A stretch of DNA of 52,938 nt from Paucilactobacillus kaifaensis (lineage in GTDB: Bacteria; Bacillota; Bacilli; Lactobacillales; Lactobacillaceae), in contig NZ_BJDM01000011.1 in the NCBI RefSeq assembly GCF_005405145.1, forward strand, positions 1 to 52,938, written 5' to 3'. The number at the start of each line of letters is the position of its first letter. The first letter of the stretch is position 1. Both the position numbers and the translations under genes were made by a program. Below the pieces are notes generated by a model. It was not told the origin of the DNA, did no database searches, and saw only the letters and a program-made list of their open reading frames with translations. Shown here piece by piece: positions 16,426-24,081 of the stretch.

Positions 16426-17571
16426 ATGGATACGTTAAAGTCGCGTCGGCCATATTTGTTAGAGCTAGATGTAATGCGTGTGATTCTAATTATTGGTGTT
16501 TTATTAACCCACACCCAGACTACGATGGAAAATGCTACTGATGTTGACTCGGTCAGTCGACTGATTTTTAATTCGACTCATTTGATGCTTCATTTTACGC
16601 GGATGGGATTTGTTTTTATCACCGGATTGGTTTTGATATGGCATTATTATCAGCGTTCGTTTAATTGGCTGTCCTTTTGGGGGCGGCGGTATTTACGCAT
16701 TGGAGTTCCATATTTTGTTTGGATTAGCTTGTATTTGGTTGGGATTTTGTTGATTAAGCAACAATCATTTGCTAATTACGGATCCCGGTGGCTGGATACA
16801 GTTTTGCATGGTAATCAATTTTACATGTACTATTTATTCATGGCGGCTCAGCTGTACTTGATTTTTCCGCTGTTTTGTTGGTTGTTTGAACGGCTGGGAA
16901 AGTATCATACAAAGATTTTGGTAGCAAGTGTTGTACTACAACTTGTCTTGGTGACGGTAATCAAATACGTGCAACCTACACAGGGAAATCATCCATTACT
17001 CGGAATAATCTTTTGGCACTATGGTACTGATCCGTTAATTTACCAACTGTACTTTGTTTTGGGAGCATATTGTGCCGTTCATTATCAAAGAGTTACCAAA
17101 TGGTTGGATCAATATGGTCATCAGTTAGTTGGTGGCGCAATTGTACTTTCGATAATGACGATTGGATTGTATCAGTTCAATTTACAAGTGCTTCATTTTG
17201 GTCATCATCAGTCTGAATCTATTCATCAACCCTTTATGATGCTAATGGATGTGATCATGATCTTGGCAGTTTGGTGGATTAGTCGCTGGTATGCTAATAG
17301 CAGGCAACAATTACGTTCGTGGTTGCATTATAGTGGTCAAGTTTCATTTGGTATCTATTTAATGCAAACAATTATGTTGGGTGTTTTGGCGGGAGTACTT
17401 CGATTAACAACTTGGCCGTCTTGGGTATACCTAGTTGTAACACCGGTAGCGTTTAGCATTGTCTTTGTGGGCACATACTTGTTAGTCGTCTTATTGGATC
17501 GTTCAACCATGTTACGTCCATTAGTTGGGCTAGAATTTTCCAAGACTAAGCGCCAATTTAAATCATATTAA
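16426..17571 (+). CDS. Membrane acyltransferase, acyltransferase-3 family (copy 2)
   Basis: This 381-residue polytopic protein has the R-x10-H motif (R18, H29 in DVMRVILIIGVLLTH). It is paralogous to copy 1 along its full length, sharing THL-LHFTRMGF and TGLVL, and like it lacks an SGNH domain. The start codon lies 3 bp after the ligase stop, so translation is coupled. Having two paralogs with one ligase suggests either a heteromeric enzyme or two acceptors. It is the last gene of module 1. Confidence 0.82.
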   Translation: MDTLKSRRPYLLELDVMRVILIIGVLLTHTQTTMENATDVDSVSRLIFNSTHLMLHFTRMGFVFITGLVLIWHYYQRSFNWLSFWGRRYLRIGVPYFVWISLYLVGILLIKQQSFANYGSRWLDTVLHGNQFYMYYLFMAAQLYLIFPLFCWLFERLGKYHTKILVASVVLQLVLVTVIKYVQPTQGNHPLLGIIFWHYGTDPLIYQLYFVLGAYCAVHYQRVTKWLDQYGHQLVGGAIVLSIMTIGLYQFNLQVLHFGHHQSESIHQPFMMLMDVIMILAVWWISRWYANSRQQLRSWLHYSGQVSFGIYLMQTIMLGVLAGVLRLTTWPSWVYLVVTPVAFSIVFVGTYLLVVLLDRSTMLRPLVGLEFSKTKRQFKSY

Positions 17572-17574
17572 ATA

Positions 17575-17626
17575 AGATTCTGATTAGATCGGCCTAATGA
17601 AGCTTGCTAATCAGAATCTTTTTTTA
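17575..17626 (+). terminator. Intrinsic terminator of module 1
   Basis: Perfect 13-bp stem AGATTCTGATTAG / CTAATCAGAATCT, 19-nt loop, then seven Ts. Confidence 0.88.
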
Positions 17627-17645
17627 TTCCTAAACAAATTCACAA

Positions 17646-17675
17646 TTTATTCATTGCTTTGCAGATTTTATTCAT
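17646..17675 (+). promoter_or_regulatory. Paired direct repeats, candidate activator site of module 2
   Basis: Two identical TTTATTCAT repeats (17646-17654 and 17667-17675) are separated by 12 bp, a 21-bp period. The stretch 17630-17765 is homologous to 13440-13580 upstream of module 1, including CGTAGATATTTCAAAT and TGTAAAGTA. This implies that both transcripts answer to the same regulator. Confidence 0.55.
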
Positions 17676-17769
17676 TACTTTAGCCGGGTTACTTCTAATT
17701 TATAGCGTAGATATTTCAAATTCGTTTTGTAAAGTAGTTATTAATTTAAATCAGAAAAGGTGATAGCTA

Positions 17770-18588
17770 ATGGAGCAAGCAAGTAATATTAGAATTATAA
17801 AAACTAAGAAACATAACTGGCATTTTAATTTTCGACGATTTTTACCATGGATTCTACCAATTGGATTGATTGCAGTATGGCAACTGAGCGCAAGTGTTGG
17901 ATTGATGTCTAGCACAGTTTCACCAGTGTCGGTAGTGCAGGATGGAATTTCACTTATTCAAACAGGTGAGTTACAGACCAATATTAGTATCAGTTTATAT
18001 CGCGCTAGTATGAGCTTGCTAATTGGTGGTAGTGCTGGATTTATTTTCGGTTTTCTAAATGGAATTTCAAGCGTCTTTCGGGATGTGTTTGATACCTCAA
18101 TTCAAATGTTACGAAATATTCCGCATTTATCGTTAATTCCATTAGTAATTATTATTTTTGGAATCGGTGAGACAGCCAAAATTTCTTTAGTGGCAGTTGG
18201 AGTAATGTTTCCAATCTATATCAATACGTTTCACGGAATTCGATCGGTTGATTCTAAGCTAATTGAGATGGGTCGTTCTTACGGCCTAAGTAGGTGGCAG
18301 CTATTAACTAAGATCATTATTCCAGGATCACTTCCAACTATTTTGATGGGATTACGATATGCACTCGGAGTTATGTGGACAACGTTAATTGTAGCGGAAA
18401 CCATTTCTTCAAGTTCTGGAATTGGCTATATGGCGACCAGCGCGCAGGATTATATGGATATTACAACCGTAGTTTTATGTATCGCAATGTATGCTATTTT
18501 GGGCAAAGTGTCGGATTTGATTGCCAAAACATTAGAGGGGTTGTTCCTTCAATGGAAAAATGAGAAGAGGAGTGTTGCAAATGGCTAA
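17770..18588 (+). CDS. ABC transporter permease, SsuC/TauC type
   Basis: This 272-residue inner-membrane permease has six or so helices and the EAA-type loop (EMGRSYGLSRWQL, about 176-188). It resembles permeases for aliphatic sulfonates, taurine, nitrate or thiamine-precursor importers. It heads module 2 with a good AAAAGGTGAT ribosome site and overlaps the ATPase by 8 bp. In this context it probably imports an organic acid that the neighbouring ligase activates. The actual ligand is unknown. Confidence 0.82.
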   Translation: MEQASNIRIIKTKKHNWHFNFRRFLPWILPIGLIAVWQLSASVGLMSSTVSPVSVVQDGISLIQTGELQTNISISLYRASMSLLIGGSAGFIFGFLNGISSVFRDVFDTSIQMLRNIPHLSLIPLVIIIFGIGETAKISLVAVGVMFPIYINTFHGIRSVDSKLIEMGRSYGLSRWQLLTKIIIPGSLPTILMGLRYALGVMWTTLIVAETISSSSGIGYMATSAQDYMDITTVVLCIAMYAILGKVSDLIAKTLEGLFLQWKNEKRSVANG

Positions 18589-19279
18589 ACCATTTTTAAC
18601 TTTAAACCATATTGAAAAACAATATGCTCAAGAAAAGGTACTACGTGATGTTGATTTTGAAATTTCAAACGATGAATTTATTGCAATTGTTGGAATGAGT
18701 GGTGGTGGTAAAAGTACTTTGCTACGAATTATTGCTGGCCTCGAACAACCAACTGGTGGACAAATCAATTTTCACCAACCAGATCCTGTGATTCGATTTA
18801 TGTTCCAGGATGATCGCATCTTGCCATGGATGAGTGTGCTCGAAAATTTATCGTTTAAGAGTCGTGATTCTAAGCTTAAAGAACGCGCCAGTGAAATGTT
18901 AGCTTTGGTTGGTTTGAGTGAATTTGCCGATTATTATCCAAGTGCGTTGTCTGGTGGGCAAAAGCAGAGGGTGGCGTTAGCTCGAGCATTGATGGCACGG
19001 CCACAGTTGTTATTATTAGACGAGCCATTAGGAGCACTGGATGCATTGACGCGACGCAAAATGCAGCAATTAATCATGCGTATTTGTCACGAACAACATT
19101 TGATGGCCGTATTAGTAACGCATGATGTTGATGAGGCTGCCCGAATGGCAGATCGAGTGATTGTAATGCGCAATGGAACTAATCGATTTGAGGAACTAGG
19201 AGCTAAAGGGCGACCTAGTGGTGAAATTAGCGAGGTATCAGATAGGTTATTCGATGACATTGTGAATGTTGCTTATTAA
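18581..19279 (+). CDS. ABC transporter ATP-binding protein, SsuB/TauB type
   Basis: This 232-residue ATPase has Walker A GMSGGGKST (about 38-46), signature LSGGQKQR and Walker B LLLLDEPLGALD. The start at ATG18581 is preceded by AGAGGAG. An earlier in-frame ATG at 18560 would add seven residues (MRRGVLQ) but overlaps the ribosome site. It overlaps the permease stop by 8 bp, and the binding protein is two genes downstream, after a ligase. Confidence 0.84.
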   Translation: MAKPFLTLNHIEKQYAQEKVLRDVDFEISNDEFIAIVGMSGGGKSTLLRIIAGLEQPTGGQINFHQPDPVIRFMFQDDRILPWMSVLENLSFKSRDSKLKERASEMLALVGLSEFADYYPSALSGGQKQRVALARALMARPQLLLLDEPLGALDALTRRKMQQLIMRICHEQHLMAVLVTHDVDEAARMADRVIVMRNGTNRFEELGAKGRPSGEISEVSDRLFDDIVNVAY

Positions 19280-19301
19280 AGTGGAAGGGACGTAATCGAT
19301 T

Positions 19302-20843
19302 ATGACAAAATTAACTGAACAATCAACAGATCAATTAATTAAAAGCTATGAGCGACCGATGATAAAAGATGAACACCTTAAGGAATGGTTTAGTGGAAAA
19401 CAGTTAATTAAAGATGTTGCCGTGTTACGTCAATATTTTATTAATTTGAGGATCCAAAAAGGGGATGTTGTCCTTGTTTGTTTGGATAATTCTGCAGCTT
19501 ACCCGGTGTTAATGCAAGCACTATGGGAAATCGGAGCAATTGGTCATTTAGTTGCAGCCACGACGCCACTAGCCCAACTTCAGGCTGATTTTAATGAACA
19601 CGATTATGCATTATTAATCGCTAAGGACGAATTGGCGAAAGGAATTGTTAATGATGTTGTCTTAGAGCGAACCACTGTTAGACTACATACTGCTTCTAAC
19701 CTGGCCGTTTTTGTTAATTCTGCCATTACTAATAATCGATCATTTGAATCATTGGTTGCCCCACAAGAAGATGACCTCGCACTAATTTTAAATACTTCAG
19801 GGACTACTGGAAAACCTAAACGAGTCGGCTTAACACACCAACAGTTATTTAATGCAGCCGAGCATAATATTACTAGTCATAGGTTAACGTCTGCTGATAC
19901 AACCATGGTTGTGATGCCATTGTCGCATATTAATGCACAAGTAATTGCTTGCTTATCCACTAGATTATCAGGTGGGAAAATGGTAATTACTAAAAAATTC
20001 AGCGCCAGTCATTTTTGGCAACAAATTAGTGATAACGGAGTTACCTGGGTTTCAGCAGTGCCAACGATTGTATCAATTTTACTGATGAATGAACAGTCAA
20101 AGATGATTTACACGCAACTTCGAGACACAATTAATTTGCGTTTTATTCGAAGTGCTTCGTTTTCATTACCTGAAAATAAATTACTAGATTTTGAGCAACA
20201 GTTCCATACCCGGGTGCTAGAAGGATATGGGATGACAGAAACTGCTGGTCAAAATACACTGAATCCGTTTGACGCTCCTAAGGTGGGATCAGTGGGCAAA
20301 GCAGTGGGAACCCAGGTTGCTATCCTAGTTGATGATCAGGTGCAAACCTCGGATACTCAGTTTGGAGAAATTATGTTGCGCGGTGATCATGTTATTACTG
20401 ACTACGTTGACTCACATCCGGATTCGTTCAGAGATGGCTGGTTGTTAACGGGTGATTTAGGTTATCTGGATAAAGATAACTATTTATTTATCAAGGGTCG
20501 TAGTCGAGACATGATTAACCATGGTGGCGAGAAAGTAGCACCAGCACAGGTTGAAAGTGTCTTGTCGCAGTTAAATTTGGTTAAGGATGTTGCAGTGATT
20601 GGCTTACCTAATGAATTGTATGGCGAGGCGGTCGTTGCTGTGATTATAAGCAACACACCAACAGTAAATGAGTTCACGCAGATGAAGGCCGTGGTTAATT
20701 TTGCTAAGACTAATCTGGCTTCGTTTGAACGGCCAACTCAAGTTTACTTTGTTGATGAATTTCCCCGCAATCAAACAGGAAAAGTTCTTCGGAATGACCT
20801 AAAACAGCAACTATTACAATCACTAGTTGGTGAAGGCGCATGA
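19302..20843 (+). CDS. AMP-forming acid-CoA ligase (copy 2)
   Basis: This 513-residue ANL-superfamily enzyme is clearly paralogous to copy 1, with TSGTTGKPKRVGL, GYGMTETAGQ, TGDLGYLDKDNYLF, RSRDMINHGGEKVAP and the A10 lysine in PRNQTGKVL. It is inserted between the ATPase and binding-protein genes of an importer. Such embedding is unusual and argues that the imported compound is adenylated at once. The stop overlaps the binding-protein start (ATGA). The two ligases may have different acid preferences. Confidence 0.84.
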   Translation: MTKLTEQSTDQLIKSYERPMIKDEHLKEWFSGKQLIKDVAVLRQYFINLRIQKGDVVLVCLDNSAAYPVLMQALWEIGAIGHLVAATTPLAQLQADFNEHDYALLIAKDELAKGIVNDVVLERTTVRLHTASNLAVFVNSAITNNRSFESLVAPQEDDLALILNTSGTTGKPKRVGLTHQQLFNAAEHNITSHRLTSADTTMVVMPLSHINAQVIACLSTRLSGGKMVITKKFSASHFWQQISDNGVTWVSAVPTIVSILLMNEQSKMIYTQLRDTINLRFIRSASFSLPENKLLDFEQQFHTRVLEGYGMTETAGQNTLNPFDAPKVGSVGKAVGTQVAILVDDQVQTSDTQFGEIMLRGDHVITDYVDSHPDSFRDGWLLTGDLGYLDKDNYLFIKGRSRDMINHGGEKVAPAQVESVLSQLNLVKDVAVIGLPNELYGEAVVAVIISNTPTVNEFTQMKAVVNFAKTNLASFERPTQVYFVDEFPRNQTGKVLRNDLKQQLLQSLVGEGA

Positions 20844-21802
20844 AAAAGAAAAATAGTTGGAAAAAAATTTTACTAATTGGGTTTATTGTGGTTTGGGTTG
20901 GAATCGCGTTTTATGGATTTCGTCAGGTTGGCGGTGGTTCATCAGACTTAAAGACAGTCACAATTGGGTATCAAAAAGCCGATCCAATTGATATTGCTAA
21001 AACCCGTGGTGAATTAGCCAAGAAAATGAAGACAAAAGGTTATAAAGTTGTCTTTAAGGAGTTTCAAGACGGCAGTGCATTACTGCAAGCACTGAAGGCA
21101 GGGAGTATTGACTATGCTCGAACGGGTGATACACCACCAGTTACAGCTCAAGCAAATGGAACTAAGTTGACTTATGTTGCGGCAGGAACTTCCAAGGCCA
21201 ATGGGTCTGGTATTGTTGTTGGCAAAAGTTCGGGTATAAATTCACTATCCGACTTGAAGGGTAAACGGATTGCGTATACTAAAAATACTAGTTCAGAGTA
21301 TCTGCTTCGAAAAGCATTGAAAAAAGCAGGACTATCAACAAGCGATGTAACAATGGTCAATATGGATCAATCAAGTGCAAGTGTTGCCTTTTCTAAAGGA
21401 AAAGTAGATGCCTGGGCGACATGGGATCCCTATACAGCACAAGCACAAGTGAAGCAAAATGCTAAATTACTGATTAGTGGTAAGGGATTAAGTAATAACC
21501 GTGACTTTATTTTGTCAACCAGTTCATATGCTAAAAATAATAAAGAAGTTTCTAAATACCTAATTCAATATTTGCAAGATGATATGCAGTGGGCCCAAAC
21601 TCATCATACTAAATTAGTGGCAATGTTAAGCAAATCATTGAAGCTCTCGAAGACTGTTGTTACAAAAATGGTGGAACGTAGAACATACAATATTACAGCA
21701 ATGAATAGTTCAATCACTAAAGAACAACAAAAAATCGCAGATTTATTTTATGATGAGGGTGTGATTACTAAGAAGATAAAGGTTAGCGATGATGTTGAAT
21801 AG
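20840..21802 (+). CDS. ABC transporter substrate-binding protein, SsuA/NMT1-like
   Basis: This 320-residue protein is anchored by an uncleaved N-terminal helix (about 9-27). There is no lipobox cysteine, unusual for a Gram-positive binding protein. The bilobed domain shows family features such as VTIGYQKADPIDIAKTRG, the ARTGDTPP segment and WATWDPYTA, as in sulfonate/taurine/nitrate binding proteins. It is the last gene of module 2. No sulfonate-degradation monooxygenase is present, so a carboxylic acid substrate is at least as likely. Confidence 0.82.
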   Translation: MKKKNSWKKILLIGFIVVWVGIAFYGFRQVGGGSSDLKTVTIGYQKADPIDIAKTRGELAKKMKTKGYKVVFKEFQDGSALLQALKAGSIDYARTGDTPPVTAQANGTKLTYVAAGTSKANGSGIVVGKSSGINSLSDLKGKRIAYTKNTSSEYLLRKALKKAGLSTSDVTMVNMDQSSASVAFSKGKVDAWATWDPYTAQAQVKQNAKLLISGKGLSNNRDFILSTSSYAKNNKEVSKYLIQYLQDDMQWAQTHHTKLVAMLSKSLKLSKTVVTKMVERRTYNITAMNSSITKEQQKIADLFYDEGVITKKIKVSDDVE

Positions 21803-21829
21803 TAAGATTAAAATTAAATTAAAAAAATA

Positions 21830-21858
21830 TTGACGAGCCGACTTAATGGGAGTAATAT
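21830..21858 (+). promoter_or_regulatory. Promoter of the T-box-brnQ transcript
   Basis: TTGACG (21830-21835) and TAATAT (21853-21858) with a 17-bp spacer, about 30 bp before the T-box Stem I. Confidence 0.75.
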
Positions 21859-21884
21859 AACTTCAACATTAAAAATAGATTAGA

Positions 21885-22149
21885 AACGTTGAAGAGAAGA
21901 GTAAAGTCTAGTTAAGACTAAAGAGACCCCTAGTTTGGTGTGAATGGGGAGCTTGGCTGATTCGAAAGTAGTCTCTGAGAATTGAATGCAAACCGAGTGT
22001 TCAATGGGTGCACCCATTATCGTGCCAAGGTATCGCCATTAAATTGGCCGTACTTGGTGAGGTATACTTTGCGAAAAGTATGCAAAATGAGGTGGTAACA
22101 CGTGAAAACGTCCTTATTAGGTTTTAAGACCTAGTAAGGGCGTTTTTTT
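21885..22149 (+). promoter_or_regulatory. T-box riboswitch upstream of brnQ (probably valine or other branched-chain tRNA)
   Basis: The leader has a Stem I start GAAGAGAAGAGTA with the AGTA loop-E element, an apical AGAGACCCC...GGTGTGAATGGGG arm, and the T-box sequence TGAGGTGGTAACACG (22088-22102). The antiterminator is readable: AGG and ACGT pair with ACGT and CCT, leaving the 7-nt bulge TGGTAAC. TGGT in the bulge would pair with a tRNA ending ACCA. The best specifier candidate is GTA (21968-21970, after GAA), which is valine and fits a branched-chain transporter. I am less sure of the specifier than of the T-box. Confidence 0.88.
22108..22149 (+). terminator. T-box conditional terminator
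   Basis: ACGTCCTTATTAGG pairs with CCTAGTAAGGGCGT (two G-T pairs) and is followed by seven Ts. Its 5' arm is shared with the antiterminator. Confidence 0.9.
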
Positions 22150-22180
22150 GTTGGCTGGGTTTGCGGTTCTAATTTGAAAT

Positions 22181-22300
22181 GTGTTCACCAAGGCAGATGT
22201 CTAGGGCTATATCAGTAAGGACAATCAATAAATCAAAAAAACGATTTATCAATTATCCTTACTAACATAGCCTACGACATCTGAACGCCTTTGTTCACAC
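22181..22300 (+). repeat. Hairpin element B
   Basis: This 120-nt near-palindrome has the head GTGTTCACCAAGGC, the shared AGATGTCTAGGGCTA, the inner stem AGTAAGGA...ATAAATC with GATTTAT...TCCTTACT, then TAGCCTACGACATCTGAACGCC and the tail GTTCACAC. It is in tandem with element C, separated by 13 nt, and lies between the T-box terminator and brnQ. Confidence 0.85.
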
Positions 22301-22313
22301 TCTAATCTGAAAC

Positions 22314-22432
22314 GTGTTCACCAAGGTAGATGTCTAGGGCTAAGCCAGCAATGGCAATCAAATAATCACAATTCGATTATTCAATTACCATTGCTAACAT
22401 AGCCTACGACATCTGAACACCTTGGTTCACAC
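22314..22432 (+). repeat. Hairpin element C
   Basis: This 119-nt element has the same ends and outer stem as B, but its inner stem (AGCAATGG / CCATTGCT) differs in sequence while remaining self-complementary. It is flanked on both sides by TCTAATCTGAAA, which also follows B, and B is preceded by the variant TCTAATTTGAAA. Confidence 0.85.
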
Positions 22433-22456
22433 TCTAATCTGAAAGGAGGCTTAAGT

Positions 22457-22516
22457 ATGCAAATACAATATGCGTGTAGTAATGGCGGGATTGTTCGAGT
22501 CAGTCTCTTTTATTAG
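22457..22516 (+). CDS. 19-residue upstream ORF before brnQ
   Basis: ATG22457 follows a perfect AAAGGAGG (22442-22449) at 7-bp spacing and opens a 19-codon frame (MQIQYACSNGGIVRVSLFY) ending at TAG22514. The ribosome site is stronger than that of brnQ itself, 36 bp downstream. No Ile/Leu/Val run suggests attenuation. It may be a remnant or a coupling ORF. Confidence 0.35.
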   Translation: MQIQYACSNGGIVRVSLFY

Positions 22517-22551
22517 TTGCAGTTACTGGATTATTCAAGGGAGATACAAAT

Positions 22552-23919
22552 ATGAAAAGAGACAAATTAACTACCAAAAATTACATTTTTATCGGATCAA
22601 TGCTGTTTGGAATGTTCTTTGGGGCTGGCAACCTGATTTTTCCCATTCACTTAGGCCAACTTGCTGGTAATAACTGGTTTTCAGCAGCAATTGGATTTTT
22701 AATCACTGGAACGTTATTACCTCTGTTAGCAATTATTGCAATTAGCATTACTAAAGCCGGTGGTATTTATGACTTAGCTAAACCAATCGGTCAAAAATAT
22801 GCAACAGTTTTTATGATTCTAATGTGTGCAACTCTGGGACCGTTGTTTGCCACACCCCGGACTGCTACGACTCCGTTTCAAATTGCTTTTGGTCAACACT
22901 TAAATGCAAGTCAAACGCCAATTGCACTCTTTATTTATTCCATCATTTTCTTTGGTATCACATGGTGGTTTGCGCGTAAACCGACTGGAATCATTGATTC
23001 AATTGGGAAATTGTTAAATCCTGCGTTTTTAATTCTCTTAGCAGTTATTTTTGGTTTTGCCCTTACATTGCCAATGGGCAAGGCTGCTAGCCAAAGTGGC
23101 ACAAGCTTATATCAAAATGGAGCTTTTCTAAACGGATTTTTACAAGGTTATAACACAATGGATGCATTAGCTGGATTATTATTTGGAATTGCTATTGTCA
23201 CCATTATTAAGAGCCTAGGAGTTAAGCGACCGGGTAATATTGCTAAAGCGGCTGCAAAATCTAGTTTGATCAGTATTTCATTGGAAGCGTTGATTTATTT
23301 AATCTTAATTTGGATTGGCGCAACTAGTTTACAATACTTCAAGTTATCTGCAGATGGTGGGATCGCTTTTAGTCAAATTGCTAATCACTTTATGGGATTG
23401 CCCGGACAAATTATTTTGGGAATTATGGCAACATTGACTTGTTTAACGACTTCAATTGGCTTATCAACTTCGTTTTCAGAAGCACTGCACACTAAGTTTC
23501 CCAAAATTAGTTATTCAATTTGGAATAGCTTAACCTGTGGTTTATCGCTATTGATTGCCAATATTGGCTTAGATCAAATTATTGCTTGGTCGACACCAAT
23601 GTTGATGTTTCTATATCCTTTGGCAATCACCTTGATAGCATTATCAATTCTTTCGCCACTGTTCAAGCAAGCACGAATTGTGTACATCATGACAACAATC
23701 TTTACTATTATTCCAGCAATTATTGACGGCATTGCTTCTGCGCCAATAATTATTTCCGGCAGCGTATGGGCAAAGGCAATTCTTAGCATGGATCAAGCTG
23801 TTTTACCATTTGCGGGTTACGGAATGGATTGGGTGATTCCAGCTTTAATAGGCCTAATTATTGGCCTAACGATCTATGGTATTCAAACAATTAAGCAGCG
23901 CAAATTAGTAACACAATAA
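22552..23919 (+). CDS. brnQ: Branched-chain amino acid : cation symporter BrnQ
   Basis: This 455-residue protein with about 12 membrane helices belongs to the LIVCS family. The N-terminal signature FGMFFGAGNLIFPIHLGQLAG is followed by the ATPRTATTPF segment typical of BrnQ. It imports leucine, isoleucine and valine with Na+ or H+. AAGGGAG lies 8 bp before ATG22552. It is the target of the upstream T-box, so expression should rise when a branched-chain tRNA is uncharged. The leader is lengthened by elements B and C. Confidence 0.93.
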   Translation: MKRDKLTTKNYIFIGSMLFGMFFGAGNLIFPIHLGQLAGNNWFSAAIGFLITGTLLPLLAIIAISITKAGGIYDLAKPIGQKYATVFMILMCATLGPLFATPRTATTPFQIAFGQHLNASQTPIALFIYSIIFFGITWWFARKPTGIIDSIGKLLNPAFLILLAVIFGFALTLPMGKAASQSGTSLYQNGAFLNGFLQGYNTMDALAGLLFGIAIVTIIKSLGVKRPGNIAKAAAKSSLISISLEALIYLILIWIGATSLQYFKLSADGGIAFSQIANHFMGLPGQIILGIMATLTCLTTSIGLSTSFSEALHTKFPKISYSIWNSLTCGLSLLIANIGLDQIIAWSTPMLMFLYPLAITLIALSILSPLFKQARIVYIMTTIFTIIPAIIDGIASAPIIISGSVWAKAILSMDQAVLPFAGYGMDWVIPALIGLIIGLTIYGIQTIKQRKLVTQ

Positions 23920-23955
23920 GCATGACTCAGATTAGTGGGCGACCTGATAATCACA

Positions 23956-24061
23956 ACACATATGAATAGTACTCCGAGCAAATACACATAGTAAATTTGA
24001 CAACACATAGAAAAAAGATTAACACATAGAATAACGCACATATTACGTACTTAACACATAG
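23956..24061 (+). repeat. Short repeats (ACACATA) before the antiporter gene
   Basis: ACACATA occurs at 23956, 23984, 24003, 24022 and 24054, with a degenerate GCACATA at 24036. Four copies carry a following G (ACACATAG) and several are 18-19 nt apart. This fills the brnQ-antiporter gap. It may be a regulatory array or simple-sequence decay. Confidence 0.55.
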
Positions 24062-24081
24062 AACGAAAGGGGATGACTTCG

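Noticed and set aside
17770-21802. Module 2 as a plain sulfonate (ssu) or taurine operon
   Set aside because: No monooxygenase or flavin reductase is present, and an AMP ligase is embedded instead, so sulfonate use is not supported.
22181-22432. Tandem repeats B and C as a CRISPR-like array
   Set aside because: The units are 120-nt palindromes with 13-nt joints and no unique 30-40-nt spacers; no cas genes are nearby.
22470-22670. 66-codon frame overlapping the brnQ start
   Set aside because: It is out of frame with brnQ, has no proper ribosome site and overlaps the strongly supported BrnQ N-terminus.
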